Positions 8,198 to 16,646 of a stretch of 60,414 nucleotides of DNA are shown here, piece by piece. Below the pieces are notes generated by a model. That model worked only from the letters and a program-made list of their open reading frames with translations. It was not told the origin of the DNA and did no database searches. This stretch comes from Chloroflexota bacterium. GTDB lineage: Bacteria; Chloroflexota; Dehalococcoidia; DSTF01; RBG-16-68-14. The position numbers and the translations under genes were made by a program. Location: contig QIFC01000023.1 of assembly GCA_003228685.1 (NCBI GenBank), positions 1 through 60,414 of the forward strand. The letters are read 5' to 3'. Each line of letters opens with the position of its first letter. Within the stretch, counting starts at the first letter, position 1.

Positions 8198-9751
8198 ATG
8201 GTCAGAGGCATGCTGACTGAGGGGAGGACGGGCATCTTGCACTACGACGTGATTGTTGCCGGCGCGGGAGCAGGCGGGGCCGTCACCGCGGTCCGCGCTT
8301 CGGAGGACAGCAGCCTCTCGGTGCTTCTCCTGGAGGCCGGTCCGCACTATGCGACGACGTCGCAGACGCCGGCGGACCTCTTGAATGGCAACGAGAACTC
8401 CTACTTCGCGCACGACTGGGGCTATGAAGCGACGGCGAACGTCGCAGGGCGCGTCGTGCCGTTGCCGGCCGGCCAGGTCGTCGGCGGTTCGTCGGCCGTC
8501 AACACCGCGATCGCTCTTCGCGGCACGCCGGAGGACTACGACGAGTGGGCATCGCTTGGCAACGATGAGTGGTCATGGGAGAAGGTGCTGCCCTATTTTC
8601 GCCGCCTGGAGCATGACCTCGACTTCGACAACGAGTTCCACGGCCAAGACGGGCCGATCCCTGTGCGGCGCCATACCGAAGAAGAGCTGGTGCCCGTGCA
8701 GGCGGCCTTTGTCCGGACGATGCGGGCCCTTGGCTATGAGGAAACGCCCGACAACAACCATCCGCAATCTACGGGGCTCGGCATTCATCCAATGAACAAG
8801 CTGGACGGCAGGCGGATGAGCGTTGCCATCTGCTACGTCGAACCGGCGAGAAGGCGGCCAAACCTTTCGATCAAAGGAGAATGTTTCGTTCGGCGAATCG
8901 TCACGGATGGCACACGGGCGACCGGCGTGGAGATCGAAACGAACGGCGGGTCAGAGATCATCACGGGCGATCGCATCGTGCTGGCTTGCGGGGCCATCGG
9001 ATCGCCGTCAGTCTTGATGCGCTCCGGTATCGGCCCGGCAGCGCACCTGCGGGAACTGGACATTGAAGTGGTGGCAGACCTGCCCGGCGTGGGCGCGAAC
9101 CTTGACGACCATCCGATGTTGGGCGTCACGTTCGCCGCCAAAGATGGGCTGCTGGAGAGGAACGATCCTGTCGTGCAGACGACGTATCGGTACACCTCGC
9201 CGGGTGGCCGGGAACGAAACGACATGCAGCTCATGCCCGTCTCTCAACTCGCGACCCGATCGGGCAGGCTGGTCTATGCGATCGGCACTGTGATTTACCG
9301 GCAGGAGTCTCGCGGCCGCCTCACGCTCCAATCGGCCGATCCACACGTGCCCCCGATGATCGACGAGCAGTTCCTCAAGGCCGATGAAGATGTACGGCGG
9401 CTGGCTGAGGGCGTTCGCCTAGCCCTGGAGGTGGGCTCCCGCCCAGAATTCGAACACCTGGCGGACGGCGTCAAGGGACCGGCCACCGCTGTCATTCTCG
9501 ATGACGATGCGCTTGCGGATTGGTGCAGGAGCGTCGCGTCTAGCGGCTTTCACCCGAGTTGTACCGCGAGGATGGCGCCCGCCGGTGACCCCATGGGCGT
9601 CGTCGACCAGCACCTGCGGGTGCGCGGATTCGACAACCTGTTCGTGGCGGATGCCTCGGTGATGCCGAACTGTCCACGGGCCAACATCCACCTAACCTCG
9701 GTGATGATCGGTGAACGAGCTGGCGAGTGGATCCGCGAAGGCGCAGTCTAG
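8198..9751 (+). CDS. GMC-family FAD oxidoreductase (choline dehydrogenase-like)
   Basis: 517 residues. N-terminal FAD motif YDVIVAGAGAGGAVTAVRAS with LLLEAGPHY; GQVVGGSSAVNTAIALRG (GMC signature 1); LACGAIGSPSVLMRSGIGP (signature 2); C-terminal GFHPSCTARMAP and CPRANIHLTS carrying the catalytic His and its partner. Members oxidise alcohols to aldehydes or ketones, often hydrophobic or sterol alcohols. The start is uncertain: the ATG at 8198 has no ribosome site, the ATG at 8210 has a weak one, and a TTG at 8239 has GGGGAGG about 9 nt upstream and begins right before the FAD motif. The gene stands alone ahead of the acyl-CoA dehydrogenase, from which a box-bearing promoter separates it. Confidence 0.9.
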   Translation: MVRGMLTEGRTGILHYDVIVAGAGAGGAVTAVRASEDSSLSVLLLEAGPHYATTSQTPADLLNGNENSYFAHDWGYEATANVAGRVVPLPAGQVVGGSSAVNTAIALRGTPEDYDEWASLGNDEWSWEKVLPYFRRLEHDLDFDNEFHGQDGPIPVRRHTEEELVPVQAAFVRTMRALGYEETPDNNHPQSTGLGIHPMNKLDGRRMSVAICYVEPARRRPNLSIKGECFVRRIVTDGTRATGVEIETNGGSEIITGDRIVLACGAIGSPSVLMRSGIGPAAHLRELDIEVVADLPGVGANLDDHPMLGVTFAAKDGLLERNDPVVQTTYRYTSPGGRERNDMQLMPVSQLATRSGRLVYAIGTVIYRQESRGRLTLQSADPHVPPMIDEQFLKADEDVRRLAEGVRLALEVGSRPEFEHLADGVKGPATAVILDDDALADWCRSVASSGFHPSCTARMAPAGDPMGVVDQHLRVRGFDNLFVADASVMPNCPRANIHLTSVMIGERAGEWIREGAV

Positions 9752-9784
9752 GCCCTCGCTTCGCTTCTATCTGGGGCCGTGACA

Positions 9785-9798
9785 GGGCCATTTGACCT
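9785..9798. promoter_or_regulatory. GGGCCA-type box upstream of acyl-CoA dehydrogenase
   Basis: GGGCCA-TT-TGACCT, perfect left half and partial right half, centred 97 bp ahead of the start at 9889. TAGGTA about 30 bp further on could be a -10 element. Confidence 0.45.
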
Positions 9799-9888
9799 CC
9801 GAATGAGGGCGCCCTGGCACTAGGTAGCGTTCGACGACACGCGTAGGCTGCACTCTGTTGAACCCCGTTCACATCAAGGAGGCTAGCA

Positions 9889-11082
9889 ATGGTGGATTTC
9901 GCCCTACCTGAGGAAGTCGAGAAGATCCGCGACATGACGCGAGAGTTCGCGCAGAAGGAGTTACGTCCTGCAGCCGCGGAGATCGACCTGATCCAGGACC
10001 CTGAAGAGGCCTACACGAGCGACGCCATGAAGCGCGTGCTGTCCCGCGCGTACGAGATTGGCTTCCACAAGATGACCCTCGGAAGTGATGTCGGCGGTTT
10101 GGGAGCGCCCGCTATGACGAGCACGATTGTTCAGGAGGAGTTGGCGGTCGGCGATGCTGGGATCGCCAGCCATCTCTTGGTTGCTCCCATGATTGCGGGC
10201 AGCGCCGCGTCGGCCAGAGACAGACACCCGTTCTACGGCGAGTATCTGGACGCGTTCGTCAACGACACCAAGGGAGAACATGGCGGCGCGTGGGCAATCA
10301 CGGAACCCCAGCACGGTTCCGACCTCTTCCAGTTCGGGCAGCCCTCCATCCATATGGACGCGACCGCCGTGAGAGACGGCGACGACTACGTCGTGAACGG
10401 CCAGAAGTCCGCGTTTGTCAGCAATGGCTGGATGGCGGACGCCTTCCTGCTCATGGTGAATCTGGACGGCGACGGCATGGAGAACACCGCAACATTCGCC
10501 ATCCCGGGCGATCTGCCGGGCATGTCGCGCGGCAAACCGCTGAACAAACTCGGTCTCCGGACGCTCAACCAGGGTGAAGTCTTCTTCGACGACGTCCGCA
10601 TCCCGCGGGAATTCCTCGTGATGCCCGGCGGACCCGCCTACAAGATGCTGATCGAGCGCATTGTAACGGGCGGGAACACCGCAGTCGGCACGCTCGCGGT
10701 TGGGGTAGCGCGAGCCGCTTATGAAGAGGCGCTCGCCTACGCGAAGGACCGCGTACAGGGCGACAAGGTGATCTTCGACCACCAAGTCATCAAGATGAAG
10801 CTGTTCAACGCGTTCCGGCAGATCGAGGCCGCGCGGGCGCTTCTCTGGAAATCCTCGTGGCTGCTGAACACGGGCAAGCCGCACCTACCCACGGCCATGG
10901 CGGCCCGCACCTTTGCGAGCGACATGGCGATGGAGGTCACGGCCGATATGGTGCAGGTGTTCGGTGGCTACGGCATTTCCAAGGAGAACTCCGTCGAGAA
11001 ATTCTACCGGGACGCCAAGCTATTGCAGATTATGGACGGAACGAACGAGGTGGTTTCGCTCAGGGCCGCCGAGGAGCTATAA
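9889..11082 (+). CDS. Acyl-CoA dehydrogenase
   Basis: 397 residues with the three-domain ACAD order: N-terminal helices, the beta-domain segment AWAITEPQHGSDL that cradles FAD, DYVVNGQKSAFVSNG, LGLRTLNQGEVFFDDVRIP, and the C-terminal QVFGGYGISKENSVEKFYRDA. It makes a 2,3-enoyl-CoA from an acyl-CoA and passes electrons to ETF. At the place of the MCAD catalytic Glu (YEGT) the sequence reads MDGT, so Asp383 replaces it, as in the second ACAD of the window (59099-60373). AAGGAGG lies about 8 nt before the ATG. The gene ends 3 bp from the convergent NHL-repeat gene. Chain-length or ring specificity cannot be read. Confidence 0.92.
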   Translation: MVDFALPEEVEKIRDMTREFAQKELRPAAAEIDLIQDPEEAYTSDAMKRVLSRAYEIGFHKMTLGSDVGGLGAPAMTSTIVQEELAVGDAGIASHLLVAPMIAGSAASARDRHPFYGEYLDAFVNDTKGEHGGAWAITEPQHGSDLFQFGQPSIHMDATAVRDGDDYVVNGQKSAFVSNGWMADAFLLMVNLDGDGMENTATFAIPGDLPGMSRGKPLNKLGLRTLNQGEVFFDDVRIPREFLVMPGGPAYKMLIERIVTGGNTAVGTLAVGVARAAYEEALAYAKDRVQGDKVIFDHQVIKMKLFNAFRQIEAARALLWKSSWLLNTGKPHLPTAMAARTFASDMAMEVTADMVQVFGGYGISKENSVEKFYRDAKLLQIMDGTNEVVSLRAAEEL

Positions 11083-11085
11083 GGA

Positions 11086-13956
11086 TCAGCTTCCGCCGGC
11101 CCCCCGCCTGCGGAGGCCCACCAGGGCCGCCAACAGCACCAGCGAACCGCCGAGCAGGGCTGCCAGCCCTGCCAGCGAGACTCCGCCATAGGGCTGGCCG
11201 GGCTGCCCTGTCTCCGAGAGGGCCACGGATGGCGTCTCCTCGTCCGGCTCGTCGACCGACACTGCGGACTCAGCGCAGGGCACGTCGCCACCGCACGTCA
11301 CGCGCCGCACCCGATGGTCAAACGTATCGGCAATGTAGAGATCTCCTCCGGGATCCAACGCGATCCCGTATGGGAAGTAGAGCCCGGCCCGCTCCGCGGG
11401 ACCGCCGTCGCCCAGATACGACGGTACCGGCACAGGAAGGGCATGGATCGAGCAGAGGAGGCCGTTCAGCGGGTCATAGCCGCCGATGTCGATCGGGCGA
11501 GAGATGCCGACGCCGGCGACCGTGCTGATGATGCCTTGGGCGTCTACCTTTCGCACAGTGAACATCCGCAGGTCCGCAACGTAGAGATTGCCGAGCTGGT
11601 CTAGTACGAGATCGTATGGACGGAAGAGCTGCGCCTGGAGCGCAGGGCCGCCGTCGCCAGCATCGCCGCACTCATCTCCACCTGCCACCGTGGCGATGAG
11701 CCCGTCGGCGGACACGCGTCTAACCCGGCAGTTGCCCATGTCGCTCAAATAGATGGAGCCATCCGGGCCCGCGGCAACTCCCCAGGGCTCTACGCCAGCC
11801 TCCTGGGCCGGGCCGCCTTCGCCGTTGTAGCGGCAGGAACCATCGCCAGCAACCGTGTTGATAATGCCGGTTGCCAGGTCGACCTTTCGCACGCGACAGT
11901 TAAACGGCTCCGCTATCAGGAGGCTCCCGCTACCGTCCAGTTCAACGTCGGAGACGAAATTGAGGGCGGCTTCTTGCGCCAGACCGCCGTCACCGGAGAA
12001 CTCACACGCACCGGTCCCGGCAACGGTATCGATCGTCCCATCTGGAGCGACCTTCCGTACGCGGCAATTGAAGCCCTCAGCGATGTAGAGCGTGCCGTCG
12101 GCGGCCAGCGCCAGCCCGCCTAGCATGTCGCTGAGCCTCGTGTCGAGGGCGGAGCCGCCGTCACCGGTGTAGCCGCAAAGCCCGTTCCCAGCAATCGTCG
12201 TGACCACGCCGCTGGCGTCCACTCGCCGCACGAGGCAGGTATCCAACTCGGAAAAGTACCATTCGCCGCCTTCGCCCATGGCCAGCCCCATGGGATGCCA
12301 GGCGCCGCCGCTGACGGCAAGGCCACCGTCACCTCCGGGAGCGCATATCCCGCTGCCGGCGACTGTGGTGATCGTGCCACTCGTCTCTATACTCCGGATG
12401 CGGCAGTTCCCTGTATCGGCGATATAGATGGTCCCATCGGACGCTAGGGCGATGTCCGATGGCTGGCGCAGCGCTGCGTCCATCGCGGCACTGCCGTCGC
12501 CTGAGTATCCACAGCTACCGCTCCCGGCAATCGTCCTGATCTCGCCGCCGGGGACGAAGCGGCGTATGCGGCAGTCTGCCCGATCCGCCACCAGCACAGC
12601 GCCGTCCGCATCGACGGCCAGCGCCCACGGCTGGAGACTAGACGCGTCCGCCATCTCGCCATCGCCGCCGGCGGAGCAGAGGCCACCCCCGGCCACGGTC
12701 TCGATGGTGCCCGTAGCCGGGTCGATTCGTCTCACGCGACAGTTTTCTGTGTCCGCGACGAAGATCGCGCCGTCTGGCCCGGTGGCCATGTCCCGAGGGA
12801 AGAACAGGCTCGCCTCTGTCGCAGGGCCACCGTCGCCGGAAAACGCGCAATCGCCATTGCCCGCCAGCGTCGTGATCGTGCCCGCGCCATCCAGGCTGCG
12901 GATGCGGCAATTGAACACGTCCGCGATGAGAAGGTTCCCCAGCAAGTCCCAGCCCAGGTCCCACGGTGAGAGGCCTGCATCGACGGCGGGGCCGCCGTCT
13001 CCGCTCGCCCGGCACGAGCCGTTGCCAGCGATGGTCGTAACTGTCCCCGCCGCCTCGACCCTGCGTACGCGGCAGTTGATCGTGTCCGCGACGTAGACGA
13101 GGCCATCCGGACCCACTGCTACACCACGAGGATGGTTCGTGTGTTGCCATGGGCCGAGATCGGCGTCCCCTCCCATGCTGAAGCCACACGATTCGTGTCC
13201 CAAGATACTCACGGTGCCGCCACCAGGATCGACGCGGCGTATCTGGCAGTTTTCAGTGTCCGCTATGTAAAACGTACCATCGTCACCAACAGCGACGCCC
13301 TCCGGCAGGTAAAGGCTGGCATCTATCGCCTCTCCCCCATTGCCGCCACCTCCAGCCACAGTGGCGATCGAGTCTGGCAGAGCGGATTCCTGCGGCTCGG
13401 CGGGGGCCGGCGGCGAGCCTGCTGCGGGTAGGGCGGCCAGCGGCAGTGGATCGGGCAGCGGCGCTCCCTGAGGCAACACGACCACGGCCCCCTGCATGCC
13501 ATCGATGACGTGATATATGCAATAGTAGCCGTAAACACCGGGCTCCTCGAACGTGTAGGCGAACGTGTCCCCGAACCCCATCCGCTCGGACGAGAAGTCG
13601 TCCTCAAAGCTCTGGGCATCATGCCACCCACTTGCCGATTCGTTGACCCAGACGACGGTATCGCCTTCGTGGATAACCACCACCGGCGGGTCGAAGCGCT
13701 TGCCACGCTGGCGGACGATGACGAAGCCGGCGTCTTGCCGCGTTCCGGCCTGGAGGGATGCCCTCTCGAAGTCGCGCGTCAGCGCGGCGCCCTGAACCTC
13801 GGCGGGGCCGGCGAGCGAAACGCCCGCCGCGCCGAAGTAGAGAGCGAGTAACAGTACTAGCAAGCAGATGCCAACGCGAACGCCCGGTACGTGACGGGAT
13901 CGGTGTCTGCCGGGTCCATGGAGCGCGCGGCCCCTATGGATTGGCCGCGCTGCCAC
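11086..13956 (-). CDS. Secreted cupredoxin-NHL repeat (beta-propeller) protein
   Basis: About 956 residues from a GTG at 13956, five nt after the CoA-transferase stop, with GAGGGGG about 9 nt upstream; a longer frame would overlap that gene. Order: basic n-region and hydrophobic ICLLVLLLALYFGAAG (signal peptide or anchor); a plastocyanin-like domain with Cu ligands His (GWHDAQ) and CIYHVIDGM (C-x2-H-x4-M); a Pro/Ala linker; 12-13 NHL units; a C-terminal helix SLAGLAALLGGSLVLLAALV followed by RRR. Ten successive NHL units each hold two Cys, in NCRVRRV-like and GxGSCxxxGDGG-like segments, suggesting disulfides outside the cytoplasm. It may be a cell-surface electron-transfer or binding protein; ligand unknown. 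Confidence 0.85.
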   Translation of the reverse strand: MAARPIHRGRALHGPGRHRSRHVPGVRVGICLLVLLLALYFGAAGVSLAGPAEVQGAALTRDFERASLQAGTRQDAGFVIVRQRGKRFDPPVVVIHEGDTVVWVNESASGWHDAQSFEDDFSSERMGFGDTFAYTFEEPGVYGYYCIYHVIDGMQGAVVVLPQGAPLPDPLPLAALPAAGSPPAPAEPQESALPDSIATVAGGGGNGGEAIDASLYLPEGVAVGDDGTFYIADTENCQIRRVDPGGGTVSILGHESCGFSMGGDADLGPWQHTNHPRGVAVGPDGLVYVADTINCRVRRVEAAGTVTTIAGNGSCRASGDGGPAVDAGLSPWDLGWDLLGNLLIADVFNCRIRSLDGAGTITTLAGNGDCAFSGDGGPATEASLFFPRDMATGPDGAIFVADTENCRVRRIDPATGTIETVAGGGLCSAGGDGEMADASSLQPWALAVDADGAVLVADRADCRIRRFVPGGEIRTIAGSGSCGYSGDGSAAMDAALRQPSDIALASDGTIYIADTGNCRIRSIETSGTITTVAGSGICAPGGDGGLAVSGGAWHPMGLAMGEGGEWYFSELDTCLVRRVDASGVVTTIAGNGLCGYTGDGGSALDTRLSDMLGGLALAADGTLYIAEGFNCRVRKVAPDGTIDTVAGTGACEFSGDGGLAQEAALNFVSDVELDGSGSLLIAEPFNCRVRKVDLATGIINTVAGDGSCRYNGEGGPAQEAGVEPWGVAAGPDGSIYLSDMGNCRVRRVSADGLIATVAGGDECGDAGDGGPALQAQLFRPYDLVLDQLGNLYVADLRMFTVRKVDAQGIISTVAGVGISRPIDIGGYDPLNGLLCSIHALPVPVPSYLGDGGPAERAGLYFPYGIALDPGGDLYIADTFDHRVRRVTCGGDVPCAESAVSVDEPDEETPSVALSETGQPGQPYGGVSLAGLAALLGGSLVLLAALVGLRRRGAGGS

Positions 13957-13960
13957 CGTG

Positions 13961-14824
13961 CTACGCCCCCTCGGCTGGGGCCTCCTGCTCCACCAAGCGC
14001 GCACTCTCGCCATCCAACTCGACGGTAATCCAACGGCCACGCACCGTCCGGCCCGAGGGGTCTACTTGCGCCCGTAGCACGGCCAGCTCTTCCTCGCCCG
14101 GGACCTCGATGTTCTCCAAGGTAGACGCAACGAGCGGCTCGAACTCCATCTCAGCAACCACGTCATCGACAGTAGCCCAGGGCGCCAGTCCCATCAGGCG
14201 AATGCGATGCGACTCTTCGTCGAAGTCGAATACGGCCATCTCGGTCACAACGCGCCAGGGCCCCGTGTCCGCGGGGAGGCCGGCGCGTTCGCGTGCGCCG
14301 GCACTGCCGTCCAGAAAGCCGGGCGATGACATGAAGTCCAACTTCTTGACGAACTTGCGGCCCTGCTGGCGCGTCATGAGAATCGTCCTCCAGCAGAGAG
14401 AGGCGATCTCGTTCGCGCCGCCGGGTCCGCCGAAGCGACGCTCGGGGCGCTCATACGCGGGGCCTACGAACGTCGAGTTGAAGTTCCCGTATTCGTCAAC
14501 CTGCACGGCGGCCAAGATCCCGTAGTCGAGGTATCCCAGCCCTGCGTGGAACCCTACGGTGTTCATGTCGGTCCACGATGCGGCCCGATAGCTGCCACCG
14601 CTGGCTTCGATTAAAAACATCGGGGCCGGGAGTTGCACCTGCGGCGCAATGGTCCCGTCTTCCACAACATAGGCGAGGTTCGGAGCGTGCAGGGTCTTGG
14701 CGAGCAGAACGGCGACGAGAGGCGGTCCGCCGATGGCCGTGAAGTAGAGCTTGTCCGCGTGCATCAGACGAGCACTCGTACAGATGATCTGTTCCATGTC
14801 GGTGAACGTACGAGTTTCGGTCAT
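13961..14824 (-). CDS. CoA-transferase family protein, beta subunit (IpdB-like)
   Basis: 287 residues of the class I CoA-transferase beta fold. Glu55 in YVVEDGTIAP sits where glutaconate CoA-transferase has its catalytic Glu. Other blocks are FTAIGGPPLVAVLLAKTLHA, DYGILAAVQVDEYGNFNST and RFGGPGGANEIASL. The ATG overlaps the alpha stop as ATGA. In Mycobacterium, paralogues IpdA/IpdB hydrolyse a ring-derived CoA thioester late in steroid breakdown rather than moving CoA; thiolase and nitroreductase neighbours make that role possible here, but a plain CoA-transferase is not excluded. Confidence 0.85.
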   Translation of the reverse strand: MTETRTFTDMEQIICTSARLMHADKLYFTAIGGPPLVAVLLAKTLHAPNLAYVVEDGTIAPQVQLPAPMFLIEASGGSYRAASWTDMNTVGFHAGLGYLDYGILAAVQVDEYGNFNSTFVGPAYERPERRFGGPGGANEIASLCWRTILMTRQQGRKFVKKLDFMSSPGFLDGSAGARERAGLPADTGPWRVVTEMAVFDFDEESHRIRLMGLAPWATVDDVVAEMEFEPLVASTLENIEVPGEEELAVLRAQVDPSGRTVRGRWITVELDGESARLVEQEAPAEGA

Positions 14825-15789
14825 TCGTAGTACCCTTCCTTGATCGTCTCCTCCGCCTTCAGCACGGCCAGCTTCTCCTGTCCCACATGCTTCTCCAGCA
14901 TCTCCTCATTCGACGAAACGCTGTGGACCCACTTGTCCAGGTATTCGTCCATCTTGCCCTGCATCTGTGCTGCCCCGGACTCCATCAGGTGCTCGAGATG
15001 AGCCTTGTAGAGGCCCGGCACCGTGCCTGGGTAACCGCCGAACGGGACGTGCACCACGGCATCAACGGCATAGTATGGAATCCTCGTCTTCTGGGGGTCC
15101 TTGCGAATCTCATCCGTGGAGACGATCTCTTCAGTCGAGATGATCACCTTCTTCGCGGCCATGGCCGTTTCGACAGGCTGGAGGCCGGCGCCGAAAATCC
15201 GGGCGTTGCCGTACTCATCGCACTGGTTGACGTGGACAAGCGCCACGTCCGGGTTGAGCGCAGGGACCACGTTGATTGGGTTTCCGGTGTACGGGTCTTC
15301 GATCAGCTTGGTGCCAGTCTTGAACACGTCCGTGCCGCCCAGGTAGCGGAGCGGCAGGAACGGAACGCCTAGCGAGCCAGCCAGCAGCCGATAGGTCATG
15401 GCGCCGTTGCTCCACTCGAAGAGCTGCACATCGCCCGCGGCCTGAGCTTCCGTGATCACGCGGCCCACTTCCATCCAGCCCACGTCGATGCGGTTCACAC
15501 AACCAGCCGCGACGAGCATCGTCGCGTCATGGGCCGTGAACTTGGCCGCGATCCACAGCTCACGCTTCTTCTGCCGAACGATCTCCCGCATGAGCGCCGC
15601 CGGCCCGCGCACCCAAAGGTTGCAATCGTAGGCAACGTAGTCGCCATCGTCGACGAAGCGCTTTACGGCCTCGGCCTCGGACATGACCTTCGACACGAGG
15701 CCCTTCTCTTTGTTGTCTCGGATGTAGCGCCGGTGCGCGTCCGGGTCTGGTTGCAGGAACGTGCCCGTACCCTCCGCGAGGACGGTCAC
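14821..15789 (-). CDS. CoA-transferase family protein, alpha subunit (IpdA-like)
   Basis: 322 residues with the alpha-subunit pattern: SEAEAVKRFVDDGDYVAYD, KKRELWIAAKFTAHDATML, EWSNGAMTYRLLAGSLGVPF, LNPDVALVHVNQCDEYGNARI and VDAVVHVPFGGYPGTVPGLY. Start is GTG, overlapping the nitroreductase stop by one base (TAGTG); its stop overlaps the beta-subunit start. The EWSNGA block and the long C-terminal helical extension resemble glutaconate CoA-transferase A and IpdA. It would form the heteromer with 13961-14824 and act in the cytoplasm on a CoA thioester intermediate. Confidence 0.87.
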   Translation of the reverse strand: MTVLAEGTGTFLQPDPDAHRRYIRDNKEKGLVSKVMSEAEAVKRFVDDGDYVAYDCNLWVRGPAALMREIVRQKKRELWIAAKFTAHDATMLVAAGCVNRIDVGWMEVGRVITEAQAAGDVQLFEWSNGAMTYRLLAGSLGVPFLPLRYLGGTDVFKTGTKLIEDPYTGNPINVVPALNPDVALVHVNQCDEYGNARIFGAGLQPVETAMAAKKVIISTEEIVSTDEIRKDPQKTRIPYYAVDAVVHVPFGGYPGTVPGLYKAHLEHLMESGAAQMQGKMDEYLDKWVHSVSSNEEMLEKHVGQEKLAVLKAEETIKEGYYE

Positions 15790-16619
15790 TATGAGCCGTC
15801 CTCGCTTGGCGTGGCGGCGCCTGGCATCGCAAGCTGAAACTCCATGTTGAGCGCATGCGCGATGTACTTCAGTTCGGCTTCGCGCCAGGGCAGCGGCGCG
15901 GGCGTCTGGATCAGGCCGTCCCTCTTCAGCTCCTCCACGACTGCCGGGTCAGACTTGAACGGCTTGCCGTACTCCATCTCGCAGAAGATTTCCTCCAGCG
16001 GCGGCCGGCTCGTCTGGCCGCCCGCTTCCCATGATTCCGCCGGGTAGCCGACGGACATGAGACAGACAGGGATCGCCGTTTCCGGCAGGTTGAGGAGCGG
16101 CCCGATCTGTTCGATGCGGGGACTGCTCATCAGGCACGTGCCGAGACCCTCGTCCCAGGCCGCGAACGTCGCTTGCGCCACAACTTGGCCCACGTCCATG
16201 AACGCGAGCGGGGCCACGGCCATCTGCTCCCAGGCGGCGCCAAACGCCGGGCGCAGTGACTTCTCAATGAGGTCAACTGTCTGCTCGAGATTTTCGCCGA
16301 TGCGCCTCTGTGTTGCGAGGCCCTTCAAGTCGTCGATCCATTTGTTGCCTTCGTACGACAGCTTGTCGTGGTACCAGAGAATGAAGCAGGGGGCGGTGTT
16401 CATCTGCTGATAGCCGAGAGGTGGAGTGATCGCCTTCATCACTTCGTCAGATACCTGGTCTTTCCAGATGACGATCGCCCTGGCGACGGTGACGTTTCCC
16501 ACGCAAGAAGCGCGCCGGGCGGCCTCCAGCATCTTCTGGACCTTCTCTCGCTCTACCGGCCGATGTGGCAGATAGTAACGAATGCTCCGCCGATTGCCGA
16601 GAACCTGCATAACTTCCAT
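15789..16619 (-). CDS. Nitroreductase-family flavoprotein
   Basis: 276 residues. The FMN-binding N-terminus MEVMQVLGNRRSIRYY, the RRASCVGNV segment, WEQMAVAPLAFMDVGQVVAQ, and DEGLGTCLMSSPRIEQIGPLL followed by CLMSVGYPAE are typical of NfsB/BluB-type folds. Such enzymes reduce nitro groups, enones or quinones with NAD(P)H; some act on CoA pathway intermediates. It is co-operonic with the thiolase 27 bp upstream and with the CoA-transferase pair downstream (1-bp overlap), so a reductive step in acyl-CoA breakdown is more likely than detoxification. Substrate unknown. Confidence 0.85.
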   Translation of the reverse strand: MEVMQVLGNRRSIRYYLPHRPVEREKVQKMLEAARRASCVGNVTVARAIVIWKDQVSDEVMKAITPPLGYQQMNTAPCFILWYHDKLSYEGNKWIDDLKGLATQRRIGENLEQTVDLIEKSLRPAFGAAWEQMAVAPLAFMDVGQVVAQATFAAWDEGLGTCLMSSPRIEQIGPLLNLPETAIPVCLMSVGYPAESWEAGGQTSRPPLEEIFCEMEYGKPFKSDPAVVEELKRDGLIQTPAPLPWREAELKYIAHALNMEFQLAMPGAATPSEDGS

Positions 16620-16646
16620 GGGAACCTCCTCTATTCGCTGGCCGAA

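Noticed and set aside
13957..14040. Longer start for the cupredoxin-NHL gene
   Set aside because: It would overlap the CoA-transferase beta gene by 80 bp and add an Arg-rich leader before the signal peptide; the GTG at 13956 has a ribosome site.
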